In this document: positions 18,504-26,394 of the stretch, one piece after another
Position numbering within the stretch: the stretch's first letter is position 1
Layout of the letters: the number at the start of each line of letters is the position of its first letter
DNA from: Streptomyces sp. NBC_01717
Lineage (GTDB): Bacteria; Actinomycetota; Actinomycetes; Streptomycetales; Streptomycetaceae
Assembly (NCBI RefSeq): GCF_036248255.1
Contig: NZ_CP109178.1
Coordinates: 1,922,001-1,986,000, forward strand
Length of the DNA stretch: 64,000 nt
Direction: 5' to 3'
The notes under the pieces: generated by a model
The model's database searches: none
What the model was told of the DNA's origin: nothing
What the model saw: only the letters and a program-made list of their open reading frames with translations
Translations under genes and position numbers: made by a program

Positions 18504-18947
18504 CTACTTCTCGACCTCGGTCGCGAGGTTCTGCAGCAGCTCGTCGTAGATGCGCCCAAGCCCCTTGGGCGCAAAGGTCTTCTCGAAGAATCCGCCGATG
18601 CCGCCCGCACCGTTCCAGACGGTCGACACGACGGCCTTGGACTTGCCCTCACCGGCCGGGGTGACGGTCCAGGTGGTGACCATCGACGAGTTGCGGTCCT
18701 TCTCGACGAGCTGACCGTCGGTCGGCTCGCTGACCTCCAGCAGGCAGTCGCGGATCCGCTTGCTGGTGGCCTGCAGCTTCCAGTGGACGAGGGTGCCCTC
18801 GCCGTCACCGCCCTCGCGCACCTCGTACTCACTGAACTGGCCGGGCAGCACCTTGCCCCGGACCTCCTTGTAGTCGGCCAGCGCATCGAACACCGTTTCC
18901 GCGTCCGCCGCGATGATCCGCTCTGTCGTGGCCTCGACCTGCGCCAT
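18504..18947 (-). CDS. SRPBCC (START-like/polyketide cyclase fold) protein
   Basis: 147 residues; strong GGAGGAG site sets the ATG at 18947. MAQVEATTERIIAADAETVFDALADY is the typical opening of SRPBCC helix-grip proteins, and the C-terminal helix (GFFEKTFAPKGLGRIYDELLQNLATEV) closes the ligand cavity. No catalytic residues are evident. These proteins bind hydrophobic ligands or act as stress-related carriers. Divergent from the radical SAM gene. Confidence 0.85.
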   Translation of the reverse strand: MAQVEATTERIIAADAETVFDALADYKEVRGKVLPGQFSEYEVREGGDGEGTLVHWKLQATSKRIRDCLLEVSEPTDGQLVEKDRNSSMVTTWTVTPAGEGKSKAVVSTVWNGAGGIGGFFEKTFAPKGLGRIYDELLQNLATEVEK

Positions 18948-19050
18948 GGCTGCTCCTCCACCACTCGGTTGTTCGGGGTGTGCTGAGCCAATCACCTCCG
19001 GCACGCCGCTCAAAATCCGGGCCGGCACGAAGGGGAGGAAACGATCAAGG

Positions 19051-19062
19051 GAACAAGTGTTC
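19051..19062 (+). promoter_or_regulatory. SOS-box-like palindrome upstream of the radical SAM gene
   Basis: GAACAAGTGTTC is a perfect GAAC-N4-GTTC core, the LexA-box core of Gram-positive bacteria and actinobacteria. It ends 33 bp ahead of the start codon, close to where a promoter would lie. The flanks (GG before, TA after) do not extend the palindrome to the full CGAAC-N4-GTTCG form. Confidence 0.6.
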
Positions 19063-19095
19063 TATTCTGTGCCCAGCGCTACCGAGGAGGCGTCC

Positions 19096-20136
19096 ATGCG
19101 CTGGGACAATCTGGTCGAGAACACCCGGGAGACCGGGACCGGCGCGCTCTTCGCCGCGGATGCGGTGACCACGCGCACCTTCGACACCCCCGAATTCCGG
19201 GGAATCACCTTCCATGAGATCCGGGCCCGCTCGATCGTGAACCGGGTGCCGGGCGCATCCCGGATGCCGTTCGAATGGACCGTGAACCCGTACCGGGGCT
19301 GTACGCATGCCTGCGTCTACTGCTTCGCCCGTAAGACCCACAGCTATCTGGACCTCGACACCGGGCTCGGCTTCGACTCGCAGATCGTCGTCAAGATCAA
19401 CGCCCCGGAGCTGCTCCGTCGTCACCTCGCCTCCAGCCGCTGGCACGGCGCGCACATCGCGATGGGCACCAATGTCGACTGCTATCAGCGGGCCGAGGGC
19501 CGCTACCGGCTGATGCCCGGCATCATCGAGGCCCTCCGCGACCACGCGAACCCGTTCTCGATCCTCACCAAGGGCACGATCGTCCTGCGCGATCTGGAGC
19601 TGTTGCGACAGGCCGCGGAGGTCACCGAAGTCGGCATCTCCGTCTCGGTCGGCTTCGTCGATCCCGAGCTGTGGCGCACGGTCGAACCCGGCACCCCCTC
19701 CCCCGAGCGCCGCCTCGACGTCGTGCGCACGCTGAGCGAGAACGGCATCGACTGCGGCGTACTGATGGCGCCCGTCATCCCGTTCCTCGGTGACCGCCCG
19801 GACCAGCTGCGGGCCACGGTCCGCGCGATCGCCGCCGCCGGGGCGACCTCGGTGACCCCGCTCGTACTCCATCTGCGACCGGGCGCCCGCGAGTGGTTCA
19901 TGCAGTGGCTCGGCCGGCACCACCCCCAACTGGTGCGGCGGTACGAGCGGATGTACGCCGACGGGGCGTACGCGCCCACGTGGTACCAGCGCACCGTCAC
20001 CCGCCGGGTGCACGAGCTGGCCGCCGAGTACGGCATCGGTCCGGCGCGGCGCGGAGAGCCCCGCCGGATCCCCGTACAGCAGGAGCAGCAGTCGCCGCTC
20101 GACGGTCCCGGCCCCACCCAGCTGACCCTGCTCTGA
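19096..20136 (+). CDS. Radical SAM protein, Rv2578c / spore-photoproduct-lyase-like
   Basis: 346 residues; GAGGAGG precedes the ATG at 19096. The cluster motif is C69-x3-C73-x2-C76 (CTHACVYC), preceded by NPYRGCTH, the form seen in Rv2578c-family radical SAM proteins, relatives of spore photoproduct lyase. Downstream are the TNVDCYQRAEGRYRLMPG and ILTKGTIVLRDLELL barrel motifs and a C-terminal tail rich in Gln/Pro. Role unproven; a DNA-repair or nucleic-acid role has been suggested for relatives. The SOS-like site upstream supports DNA-damage control. From memory, the mycobacterial homologue belongs to the DNA-damage-induced set. Confidence 0.82.
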   Translation: MRWDNLVENTRETGTGALFAADAVTTRTFDTPEFRGITFHEIRARSIVNRVPGASRMPFEWTVNPYRGCTHACVYCFARKTHSYLDLDTGLGFDSQIVVKINAPELLRRHLASSRWHGAHIAMGTNVDCYQRAEGRYRLMPGIIEALRDHANPFSILTKGTIVLRDLELLRQAAEVTEVGISVSVGFVDPELWRTVEPGTPSPERRLDVVRTLSENGIDCGVLMAPVIPFLGDRPDQLRATVRAIAAAGATSVTPLVLHLRPGAREWFMQWLGRHHPQLVRRYERMYADGAYAPTWYQRTVTRRVHELAAEYGIGPARRGEPRRIPVQQEQQSPLDGPGPTQLTLL

Positions 20137-20313
20137 CCTCGGCCCGCGCGCTGTTCCGGACGTCACCCCGAAGCTGTCGTGGGTCTGTACGAGCCGGGGT
20201 CGGGCAAATGGGTCAACTCTCATCAGAACATGTCCTTCCGTGTCCGAATGTGGGGAGCATGCGGCGGGGGCTGCACCACCCGCAGCCGCGTTCCCTCCAC
20301 CACGGGAGGCCAT

Positions 20314-21912
20314 ATGACGAATCGTTCAGGAATTCTGTTCGCCGTCGGTGCGACAGTCGCCGGTCTGCTGACCGGCGTTCCGTCCCCGGCGGCAGCCGAC
20401 GGAGTCGCGCCGGCTGCCGCGCAGCTCACATGGACCGGCTGCGCCACGAAGTCGTATCCGACGCTGCAGTGTTCAACCGTGCGCACCCCGCTCAATCATG
20501 ACGATCCGTCGGGCAGGAGCATCACCCTCGCCCTGTCGCGGATCCCGCACACCGCGAAGACCTCGCAGGGCCCTCTGCTCGTCAACCCCGGCGGCCCCGG
20601 CGGCAGCGGGCTGACGATGGCCGGCTACGTGGCGGCCTCGCTGCCGAAGGAGACCGCCGCGCAGTACGACGTGATCGGGTTCGACCCGCGCGGGGTCGGG
20701 AAGAGTTCCCCGGCCCTGAACTGTGTACCGAAATACTTCGAGCCGCTGCGCCCCGACCCGGTGCCGCTGGACCTGCGGACCGAGCAGGCCAACCGCGACC
20801 GCGCCGCGTCTTTCGCCGCCGCGTGCGGCGCGAAGTACCCCGATCTGCTGCCGTACATGGACACGGTGAGCACCGCCAAGGATCTCGATGTGATCCGGCA
20901 GGCCCTCGGCTCCCCGCAGATCAACTACTTCGGATACTCGTACGGCACCTATCTGGGCGCGGTGTACGCCAAGCTGTTCCCGGAGCGGGTACGGCGTCTG
21001 GTGCTCGACTCGAACGTCGACCCGGACGGGGTCTGGTACGACGACAACATCGGCCAGGACTACGCGTTCGACGCCCGCCAGAAGGCGTTCGCCGCCTGGA
21101 TCGCGAAGCACAACTCGACGTACGGACTCGGCAGCGACCCGGCGAAGGTCGAGGCCGCCTGGTACGCGATGAGCGAAGCGGTCAGGAAGGAACCCGCGGG
21201 CGGCACGGTCGGTATGAGCGAGCTGCAGGACACGTTCCTGCCGGGCGGCTACAACAACGGGTACTGGCCCTTCCTGGCCGATGCGTTCGCCTCGTACGTG
21301 AACCACAAGGACCAGGACGCGCTGGTCCGCGCGTACAAGATGCTCGGCGCCGTCGACGACAAGGGCGACAACGGCTACTCGGTCTACGCGGCCGTGCAGT
21401 GCCACGACGCCGAGTGGACACGCGACTGGAACACCTGGCGCAGCGAGAGCTGGAACGTGCACAGCAAGGCGCCCTTCTACACCTGGAACAACACCTGGTA
21501 CAACGCACCGTGCGCATCCTGGCCGGTGGAGCCGCTCAACCCGGTGCAGGTCTCCAACGACGCGCTCCCGCCGGCGCTGCTCTTCCAGGCCACGGAGGAC
21601 GCGGCCACGCCGTACGAGGGCGGGGTCACCCTGCACCGCAAGCTCCGCGGCTCCAGCCTGGTCGTCGAACAGGGCGGCGGCAACCACGGCATCACGCTGA
21701 GCGGCAACAAGTGCCTGGACGGGTACTTGGTGGACTACCTCGACAAGGGAATCGTCCCGCGCGCCAACGGCAGCAGCGCCGACGCGGACGCGGTCTGCCC
21801 GAAGTCGCCCGACCCGGAGCCGCCGGCCGCCGGGGCATCGGCGAAGACGCTGCGGAGCGCGACGGCAGAAGTAGGCGGCGCACTGCACGGGATGCTCGGC
21901 TTCCGCGGCTGA
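20314..21912 (+). CDS. Secreted S33 family peptidase (tripeptidyl aminopeptidase-type alpha/beta hydrolase)
   Basis: 532 residues; GGGAGG precedes the ATG. Residues 1-28 are a Sec signal peptide (cleavage near AAAD). The fold is the SlpD/tripeptidyl-aminopeptidase type of Streptomyces: NPGGPGGSG oxyanion loop, VIGFDPRGVGKSS, nucleophile S209 in FGYSYGT, and a C-terminal cap with GGNHGI carrying the His. Homologues remove tripeptides from extracellular proteins; a lipobox is absent, so it is probably released. Monocistronic. Confidence 0.87.
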   Translation: MTNRSGILFAVGATVAGLLTGVPSPAAADGVAPAAAQLTWTGCATKSYPTLQCSTVRTPLNHDDPSGRSITLALSRIPHTAKTSQGPLLVNPGGPGGSGLTMAGYVAASLPKETAAQYDVIGFDPRGVGKSSPALNCVPKYFEPLRPDPVPLDLRTEQANRDRAASFAAACGAKYPDLLPYMDTVSTAKDLDVIRQALGSPQINYFGYSYGTYLGAVYAKLFPERVRRLVLDSNVDPDGVWYDDNIGQDYAFDARQKAFAAWIAKHNSTYGLGSDPAKVEAAWYAMSEAVRKEPAGGTVGMSELQDTFLPGGYNNGYWPFLADAFASYVNHKDQDALVRAYKMLGAVDDKGDNGYSVYAAVQCHDAEWTRDWNTWRSESWNVHSKAPFYTWNNTWYNAPCASWPVEPLNPVQVSNDALPPALLFQATEDAATPYEGGVTLHRKLRGSSLVVEQGGGNHGITLSGNKCLDGYLVDYLDKGIVPRANGSSADADAVCPKSPDPEPPAAGASAKTLRSATAEVGGALHGMLGFRG

Positions 21913-21958
21913 CGGGAGAGGGGCCGAACTACGACCGCGGGGACCCGAGCTCACGCCC

Positions 21959-22020
21959 TCGGGGGCGTACGCCACCATGGTCCGTATGACGACACGGCCC
22001 ATATCCGCGTACGCCCCCGA
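21959..22020. repeat. 14-bp inverted repeat enclosing a start codon
   Basis: TCGGGGGCGTACGC at 21959-21972 and its exact complement at 22007-22020 are separated by 34 bp. That spacer contains both candidate ATG codons of the GNAT gene. As RNA it would be a very stable hairpin with the start in the loop; as DNA it could be an operator. Confidence 0.75.
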
Positions 22021-22549
22021 CCTGTCCGTCAGAGCCATGACCATCGACGACTGCGAGGCCGTCGCGACGATCCGGGTACGCGGCTGGCAGGCCGCGTACA
22101 CCGGGCTGATCCCGCAGGCGTATCTGGACGCGATGGACATCGCCGAGGACGCGCAGCGGCGGCGCGGCTTCTTCGCCGAACGCAACACGGTCGTCAATGT
22201 GGTGGCCGAGCGGCCGGGCCCGGGTGTGATCGGCTGGGCCTGTTACGGCCCGTACCGCGCGGACGGCAGGCGGCTCGCCCGCGGCGAGCTGTACGCCATC
22301 TATGTGCTGCCCGAGCAGCGCGGGACCGGGGTCGGTCGCGCCCTGATGGCGGAGATCCTGGCGCGCTCCGCAGCGGACGGGTTCCCCGATCTGTCGCTCT
22401 GGGTCCTCAAGGAGAACGCACCGGCTCGCCGTTTCTACGAGCGTGCGGGCTTCGCTCCGGACGGAGCCGAGGAACCCTTCCAGGTCGGCGGCGTCCTCGT
22501 GCCCGAGGTGCGTTACGTACGTCCGCTCAGCCCGCCGGAAGCCGGCTGA
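21977..22549 (+). CDS. GNAT family N-acetyltransferase
   Basis: 190 residues (187 if the second ATG at 21986 is used; neither has a Shine-Dalgarno). The GNAT core is clear: SVRAMTIDDCEAVATIRVRGW at the start, then LYAIYVLPEQRGTGVGRALM carrying the acetyl-CoA-binding R/Q-x-x-G-x-G/A loop, then LWVLKENAPARRFYERAGF. Substrate unknown. The start codon lies inside the loop of a 14-bp inverted repeat. The 3' end overlaps the convergent HEAT-repeat gene by 23 bp. Confidence 0.88.
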   Translation: MVRMTTRPISAYAPDLSVRAMTIDDCEAVATIRVRGWQAAYTGLIPQAYLDAMDIAEDAQRRRGFFAERNTVVNVVAERPGPGVIGWACYGPYRADGRRLARGELYAIYVLPEQRGTGVGRALMAEILARSAADGFPDLSLWVLKENAPARRFYERAGFAPDGAEEPFQVGGVLVPEVRYVRPLSPPEAG

Positions 22550-23099
22550 TCGCCTCCTCGGCCGCGCCGCCGAGCCTCGGGTGCGGCAGCGCCGCCTGCA
22601 GGACCGGGCGGGCCTGCGCGTCGCCGAGCTGTCCCAGCCCCTCCACACAGGCCAGTGCGACCCGCCAGTGCGGCTCGTCCGGTGCCAGCAGCCGTTCCAG
22701 GGTGCTGATCAGCGTCGGGACGGACTCGGGGGCCCGCAGGGCGGTGAGCAGCCGCACCGGGTGCAGGGCGTAGGCGGTACGCAGGGTGTTGGTCGCGAGG
22801 GCGGCGGCGGCCCGGGGCGTGCGCGGGTCGCCGAGGCGCACCAGGGCATGGGCCGCGGAGACACAGCGCTCCGGGTCGCGGTGGTTGAGCAGCAGGACCA
22901 GCGCCTCGAAGGCCCGTCTGTCGCCGCCGCAGCCGAGCCGGAACGCGGCGATCTCGCGCGCCCAGAGCGGACGTTCGCGTTCGACGAGGACCCGGGCCAG
23001 TTCCTCGTCGTCCTCGGTGGCGAGCAGTCTGCGGTACGCCGCCGACTCCCCCGCCTCGTCCCCCAGCCGGTCGGCCAGCGACCGGAACTCCTCGTCCAT
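22527..23099 (-). CDS. HEAT-repeat (PBS-lyase-like) protein
   Basis: 190 residues from the ATG at 23099. An all-helical array of short repeats: WAREIAAFRLG, ERCVSAAHALVRLGDPRTPRAAAAL, WRVALACVEGLGQLGDAQARPVL. No catalytic motif; such proteins are scaffolds or adaptors. TACGCT lies seven bases ahead of the ATG and no Shine-Dalgarno is present, so the mRNA is probably leaderless. The coding ends of this gene and the convergent acetyltransferase overlap by 23 bp. Confidence 0.78.
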   Translation of the reverse strand: MDEEFRSLADRLGDEAGESAAYRRLLATEDDEELARVLVERERPLWAREIAAFRLGCGGDRRAFEALVLLLNHRDPERCVSAAHALVRLGDPRTPRAAAALATNTLRTAYALHPVRLLTALRAPESVPTLISTLERLLAPDEPHWRVALACVEGLGQLGDAQARPVLQAALPHPRLGGAAEEAISRLPAG

Positions 23100-23456
23100 G
23101 ACCGTCAGCGTATCGGCGGACACGGCGAGTGTGAGCGGGCACACAACAACTCGGGACTGGCGCGCTCGTTACTCGCCGGTTAACCTCATATGAGCGGGAC
23201 ACACTCCCCGCCGACTCCAGTGGCCTGGTGACGCAGCCATCCGGAGTGCTTGTCGGTTCGGCAGCTTTGCGAGACGTGACTCCGGGACAGAGTCCGTCAC
23301 CCCAATCCCGGGTCCGGGTGTGTTCGGTACACCCCGGGTCCTGAGCACCACGACACGCAATTCCCGCACGCCATGCGCCGGTCGGGCCCCTCGGCCCCAC
23401 CGGATCCTTTCGCCTCGTGCGCCCACACAGTCGTCACTCATCCCTGGAGTCCCGTG
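23100..23456. other. Intergenic region ahead of the dehydrogenase gene
   Basis: 357 bp between divergent genes. It contains GGTTAACC-like AT-rich sequence and a TCATATGA palindrome near 23177-23195, a possible promoter of the dehydrogenase. An imperfect hairpin GTGACTC...GAGTCCGTCAC lies near 23275-23301 and another GC-rich imperfect stem near 23308-23342. No ORF with convincing coding character, and no recognisable riboswitch. Confidence 0.4.
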
Positions 23457-25238
23457 ATGGACATCCCGCTCTCCACCATCGCCGTCGTCGGCCTCGGCAC
23501 CATGGGCACCGGCATCGCCGAGGTCCTCGCCCGGGCCGGCCGCGAGGTCATCGGTATCGACATCAGCGAGGCGGCCGCGCGTCAGGCCGTTGCCGCCCTG
23601 GAAGCCTCCACCGCCCGCGCCGTGCAGAAGGGGCGGATCACCGAGGGCGAGCGGCACGACGTCCTCGCTCGGTTCCGTACCTTCTCCGATCTGCAGGCCG
23701 CCGCTGACGCGCAGCTCGTCATCGAGGTCGTGCCCGAGTCGTACGAGATCAAGCAGCAGCTCTTCCGGGAGCTCGACGCGATCATCTCCCCCACCGCGAT
23801 CCTGGCGACCGGCACCAACGCCCTGTCGGTGACCCGGCTGGCCGCCGAGTCGCAGCACCCCGAGCGCGTGCTCGGTCTGCACTTCTTCAACCCGGCGCCC
23901 GCGATGAAGCTGGTCGAGGTGGTCTCCTCGGTGCTGACCGCGCCGCCGGCCGTCGAGGCGGTCACCGAGCTCGCCCGTGAGCTGGGCAAGGAGCCGGTCG
24001 CGGTGGGCGACCGGCCTGGGTTCGTCGCCGACGGGCTGCTGTTCGGCTACCTGAACCAGGCGGCCGCGATGTACGAGGCGAGCTACGCCTCCCGTGAGGA
24101 CATCGACGCGGCCATGAAGCTGGGTTGCGGGCTGCCGATGGGCCCGCTCGCCCTGCTCGACCTGATCGGGGTCGACACCGCCCGTACCGTCCTGGAGGCG
24201 ATGTACTCCGAGTCGCACGACCGGCTGCACGCCCCTGCGCCGATCCTCAAGCAGCTCAGCGAGGCCGGGCTGACCGGCCGCAAGTCGGGCCGCGGCTTCT
24301 ACACGTACGCGGCGCCGGGCAGCCAGACCGTTGTGCCGGACACGAAGACTCCGCAGGAGAGCACCGGAGCGGCGACCGGGCGCACCGTGCGGTCCGTGGG
24401 CGTCGCCGGCTCCGGAACGATGGCCTCGGGCATCGCGGAGGTCTTCGCGAAGGCCGGCTACGACGTGGTGCTGGCCGCGCGCAGTCAGGAGAAGGCGGAC
24501 ACGGCGAAGGGCCGGATCGCCAAGTCGCTGGAACGTTCCGTCACCAAGGGGCGGCTGACGGCCGAGGCGCGGGACGAGACCCTCGCCCGCATCACCGCGG
24601 CCGGTTCGCTGGACTCGTTCGACGACGTCGATCTCGCGGTCGAGGCGGTCGCCGAGGACCTGGCGGTCAAGCAGCAGCTGTTCGCCACGCTGGACAAGGT
24701 GTGCAAGCCGGGTGCGGTGCTCGCCACCACCACGTCGTCGCTGCCGGTCGTGGCGTGCGCACGGGCCACCTCGCGTCCGCAGGACGTCATCGGGATGCAC
24801 TTCTTCAACCCGGCGCCCGCGATGAAGCTGGTCGAGGTGGTCCGTACGGTGCTCACGGACGACGACGTCCACGCCACCGTCCGTGAGGTGTGCGGGAAGA
24901 TCCGCAAGCACCCGGTCGACTGCGGGGACCGGGCCGGTTTCATCGTCAACGCGCTGCTGTTCCCGTACCTCAACAACGCGATCAAGATGGTCGGGGAGCA
25001 CTACGCGACCCTCGACGACATCGACGCCGCGATGAAGCTGGGCGGCGGCTACCCGATGGGCCCGTTCGAGCTCCTCGACGTCGTCGGGCTCGATGTCTCG
25101 CTCGCCATCGAGAAGGTGCTGCACAGCGAGTTCCGCGACCCGGGCCTGGCCCCTGCGCCGCTGCTGGAGCATCTGGTGGCCGCCGGCTGCCTCGGCCGCA
25201 AGACGGGGCGCGGCTTCCGCGAATATGCCCGGCGCTGA
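23457..25238 (+). CDS. Two-domain 3-hydroxyacyl-CoA dehydrogenase
   Basis: 593 residues built from two full 3-hydroxyacyl-CoA dehydrogenase units, about 1-290 and 307-593. Each has a Rossmann start (VVGLGTMGTGIAEV; GVAGSGTMASGIAEV), a catalytic HFFNPAPAMKLVEV His motif and a C-terminal helical domain ending GRKSGRGFYTY or GRKTGRGFREY. The usual short enzyme has about 285 residues, so this is an in-tandem duplication. Reaction: NAD(P)-dependent interconversion of acetoacetyl-CoA and 3-hydroxybutyryl-CoA or longer acyl forms. It would supply the crotonyl-CoA precursor for the ccr operon downstream. A GTG three bases before the ATG is an alternative start; GGAG lies seven bases ahead of the ATG. 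Confidence 0.9.
   Translation: MDIPLSTIAVVGLGTMGTGIAEVLARAGREVIGIDISEAAARQAVAALEASTARAVQKGRITEGERHDVLARFRTFSDLQAAADAQLVIEVVPESYEIKQQLFRELDAIISPTAILATGTNALSVTRLAAESQHPERVLGLHFFNPAPAMKLVEVVSSVLTAPPAVEAVTELARELGKEPVAVGDRPGFVADGLLFGYLNQAAAMYEASYASREDIDAAMKLGCGLPMGPLALLDLIGVDTARTVLEAMYSESHDRLHAPAPILKQLSEAGLTGRKSGRGFYTYAAPGSQTVVPDTKTPQESTGAATGRTVRSVGVAGSGTMASGIAEVFAKAGYDVVLAARSQEKADTAKGRIAKSLERSVTKGRLTAEARDETLARITAAGSLDSFDDVDLAVEAVAEDLAVKQQLFATLDKVCKPGAVLATTTSSLPVVACARATSRPQDVIGMHFFNPAPAMKLVEVVRTVLTDDDVHATVREVCGKIRKHPVDCGDRAGFIVNALLFPYLNNAIKMVGEHYATLDDIDAAMKLGGGYPMGPFELLDVVGLDVSLAIEKVLHSEFRDPGLAPAPLLEHLVAAGCLGRKTGRGFREYARR
23878..24842 (+). repeat. Identical 47-bp direct repeats within the dehydrogenase gene
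   Basis: The stretch encoding HFFNPAPAMKLVEVV is the same base for base at 23878-23924 and 24796-24842, 918 bp (306 codons) apart, marking the same place in the two duplicated domains. Confidence 0.85.
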
Positions 25239-25250
25239 GGGACGGCGGGC

Positions 25251-25333
25251 TCCCGCCCGGCCGGTCGGGTCTCCGGCCGGGCGGGACCGCCCGGCCGGCT
25301 CCCAGCCGGCTCCCGGACCGGGAGTCGGCTGGG
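25251..25333 (+). terminator. Tandem hairpin terminators after the dehydrogenase
   Basis: First stem: perfect 14 bp, TCCCGCCCGGCCGG at 25251-25264 with 8-nt loop. Second: CCCAGCCGGCTCCC paired with 25320-25333 with one G-U pair. Both lie just past the stop codon. Confidence 0.75.
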
Positions 25334-25437
25334 GAGGGCTGCTCGATCCGCCGCCACCGCCTTCGGCGTGGGAGGTGCCGCCCGGCGGCCCGCCCCCGCA
25401 GGCGCGCTCTCCTGCGCCGATGCAGTACGTTCACACC

Positions 25438-26259
25438 ATGTCCCAGCCCGCCAGGTCCCCCCGTGTCTCCGCCGCACCCGACGCCCCGGAGAGTGCCGCC
25501 GGCACGCGCGCCGCCGCCCAACGGCTCAAGATGCGCCGCGAACTGGCCGCCGCAGCGATGGAGCTCTTCGCCACGAAGGGGTACGAGGCGACGACGGTCG
25601 ACGAGATCGCGGGCGCCGCGGGCGTCGCCCGGCGGACCTTCTTCCGGCACTTCCGCTCCAAGGAAGAGGCGATCTTCCCGGACCACGACGACACCCTCGT
25701 CCGGGCCGAGGCCGTCCTCAATGCCGCCCCCGCGCACGAGCACCCGCTCGACACCGTCTGCCGCGGCATCAAGGAAGTCATGAAGATGTACGCGGCCAAG
25801 CCCGCGGTCTCCGTGGCCCGCTACAAGCTGACCCGCGAGGTCCCCACCCTTCGGGAGGCCGAGATCGCCTCGGTGGCCCGCTACGAGCGGCTGTTCACGC
25901 GCTATCTCCTGGGCCATTTCGACGAGCGCGACCACCATGTCGGCAATGACGATCCGCTGCTGGCGGAGGTCGCGGCGTCCGCCGTCGTCACCGCGCACAA
26001 CCATGTGCTGCGCCGCTGGCTGCGGGCGGGCGGCCAGGGCGACGTGGAGGCCCAACTCGACCACGCGTTCGCGATCGTCCGGGACACGTTCGGGACCGGG
26101 ATCGGCGCGGGCCGGATCGCCGGGACCGAGCCCGCGACCCCCGGCCCGGCCGCCGCTTCGGTGAGCACGGAGGGCGAGGTGCTGGTCGCGGTGGCGCGCA
26201 CCGACGCACCGCTCGACGAAGTGATGCGCACGATCCAGCAGGCGCTCAAGGACCACTGA
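25438..26259 (+). CDS. TetR family transcriptional regulator
   Basis: 273 residues. The helix-turn-helix is at about 36-82: AAAMELFATKGYEATTVDEIAGAAGVARRTFFRHFRSKEEAIF. The C-terminal ligand domain is longer than usual, ending with a Thr/Ser/Ala linker and a helix LDEVMRTIQQALKDH. TACGTT lies six bases before the ATG with no Shine-Dalgarno, suggesting a leaderless mRNA. It sits between the hydroxyacyl-CoA dehydrogenase and the ccr operon, so control of acyl-CoA metabolism is the natural inference, possibly with an acyl-CoA ligand. Confidence 0.88.
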   Translation: MSQPARSPRVSAAPDAPESAAGTRAAAQRLKMRRELAAAAMELFATKGYEATTVDEIAGAAGVARRTFFRHFRSKEEAIFPDHDDTLVRAEAVLNAAPAHEHPLDTVCRGIKEVMKMYAAKPAVSVARYKLTREVPTLREAEIASVARYERLFTRYLLGHFDERDHHVGNDDPLLAEVAASAVVTAHNHVLRRWLRAGGQGDVEAQLDHAFAIVRDTFGTGIGAGRIAGTEPATPGPAAASVSTEGEVLVAVARTDAPLDEVMRTIQQALKDH

Positions 26260-26296
26260 GCGGGGGCCTGTTGGCCGAACCGCTCCGTCGACCCCC

Positions 26297-26336
26297 GCAT
26301 GCCGGACGGGCTCGCTGCCGAGCCCGTCCGGCATGC
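26297..26336 (+). terminator. Perfect 18-bp hairpin after the TetR gene
   Basis: GCATGCCGGACGGGCTCG, loop CTGC, then the exact complement. It lies 38 bp past the TetR stop and would insulate the following acetyltransferase gene. Confidence 0.85.
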
Positions 26337-26394
26337 GCGTGCCCGGCCTCCGAAACTGGTTGCGGCCCGGACCCGCCGGTGTTGTGGTGGGCGC

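Noticed and set aside
23878..24842. Insertion-sequence ends or phage attachment sites
   Set aside because: The long direct repeats lie in equivalent positions of two protein domains and are explained by domain duplication.
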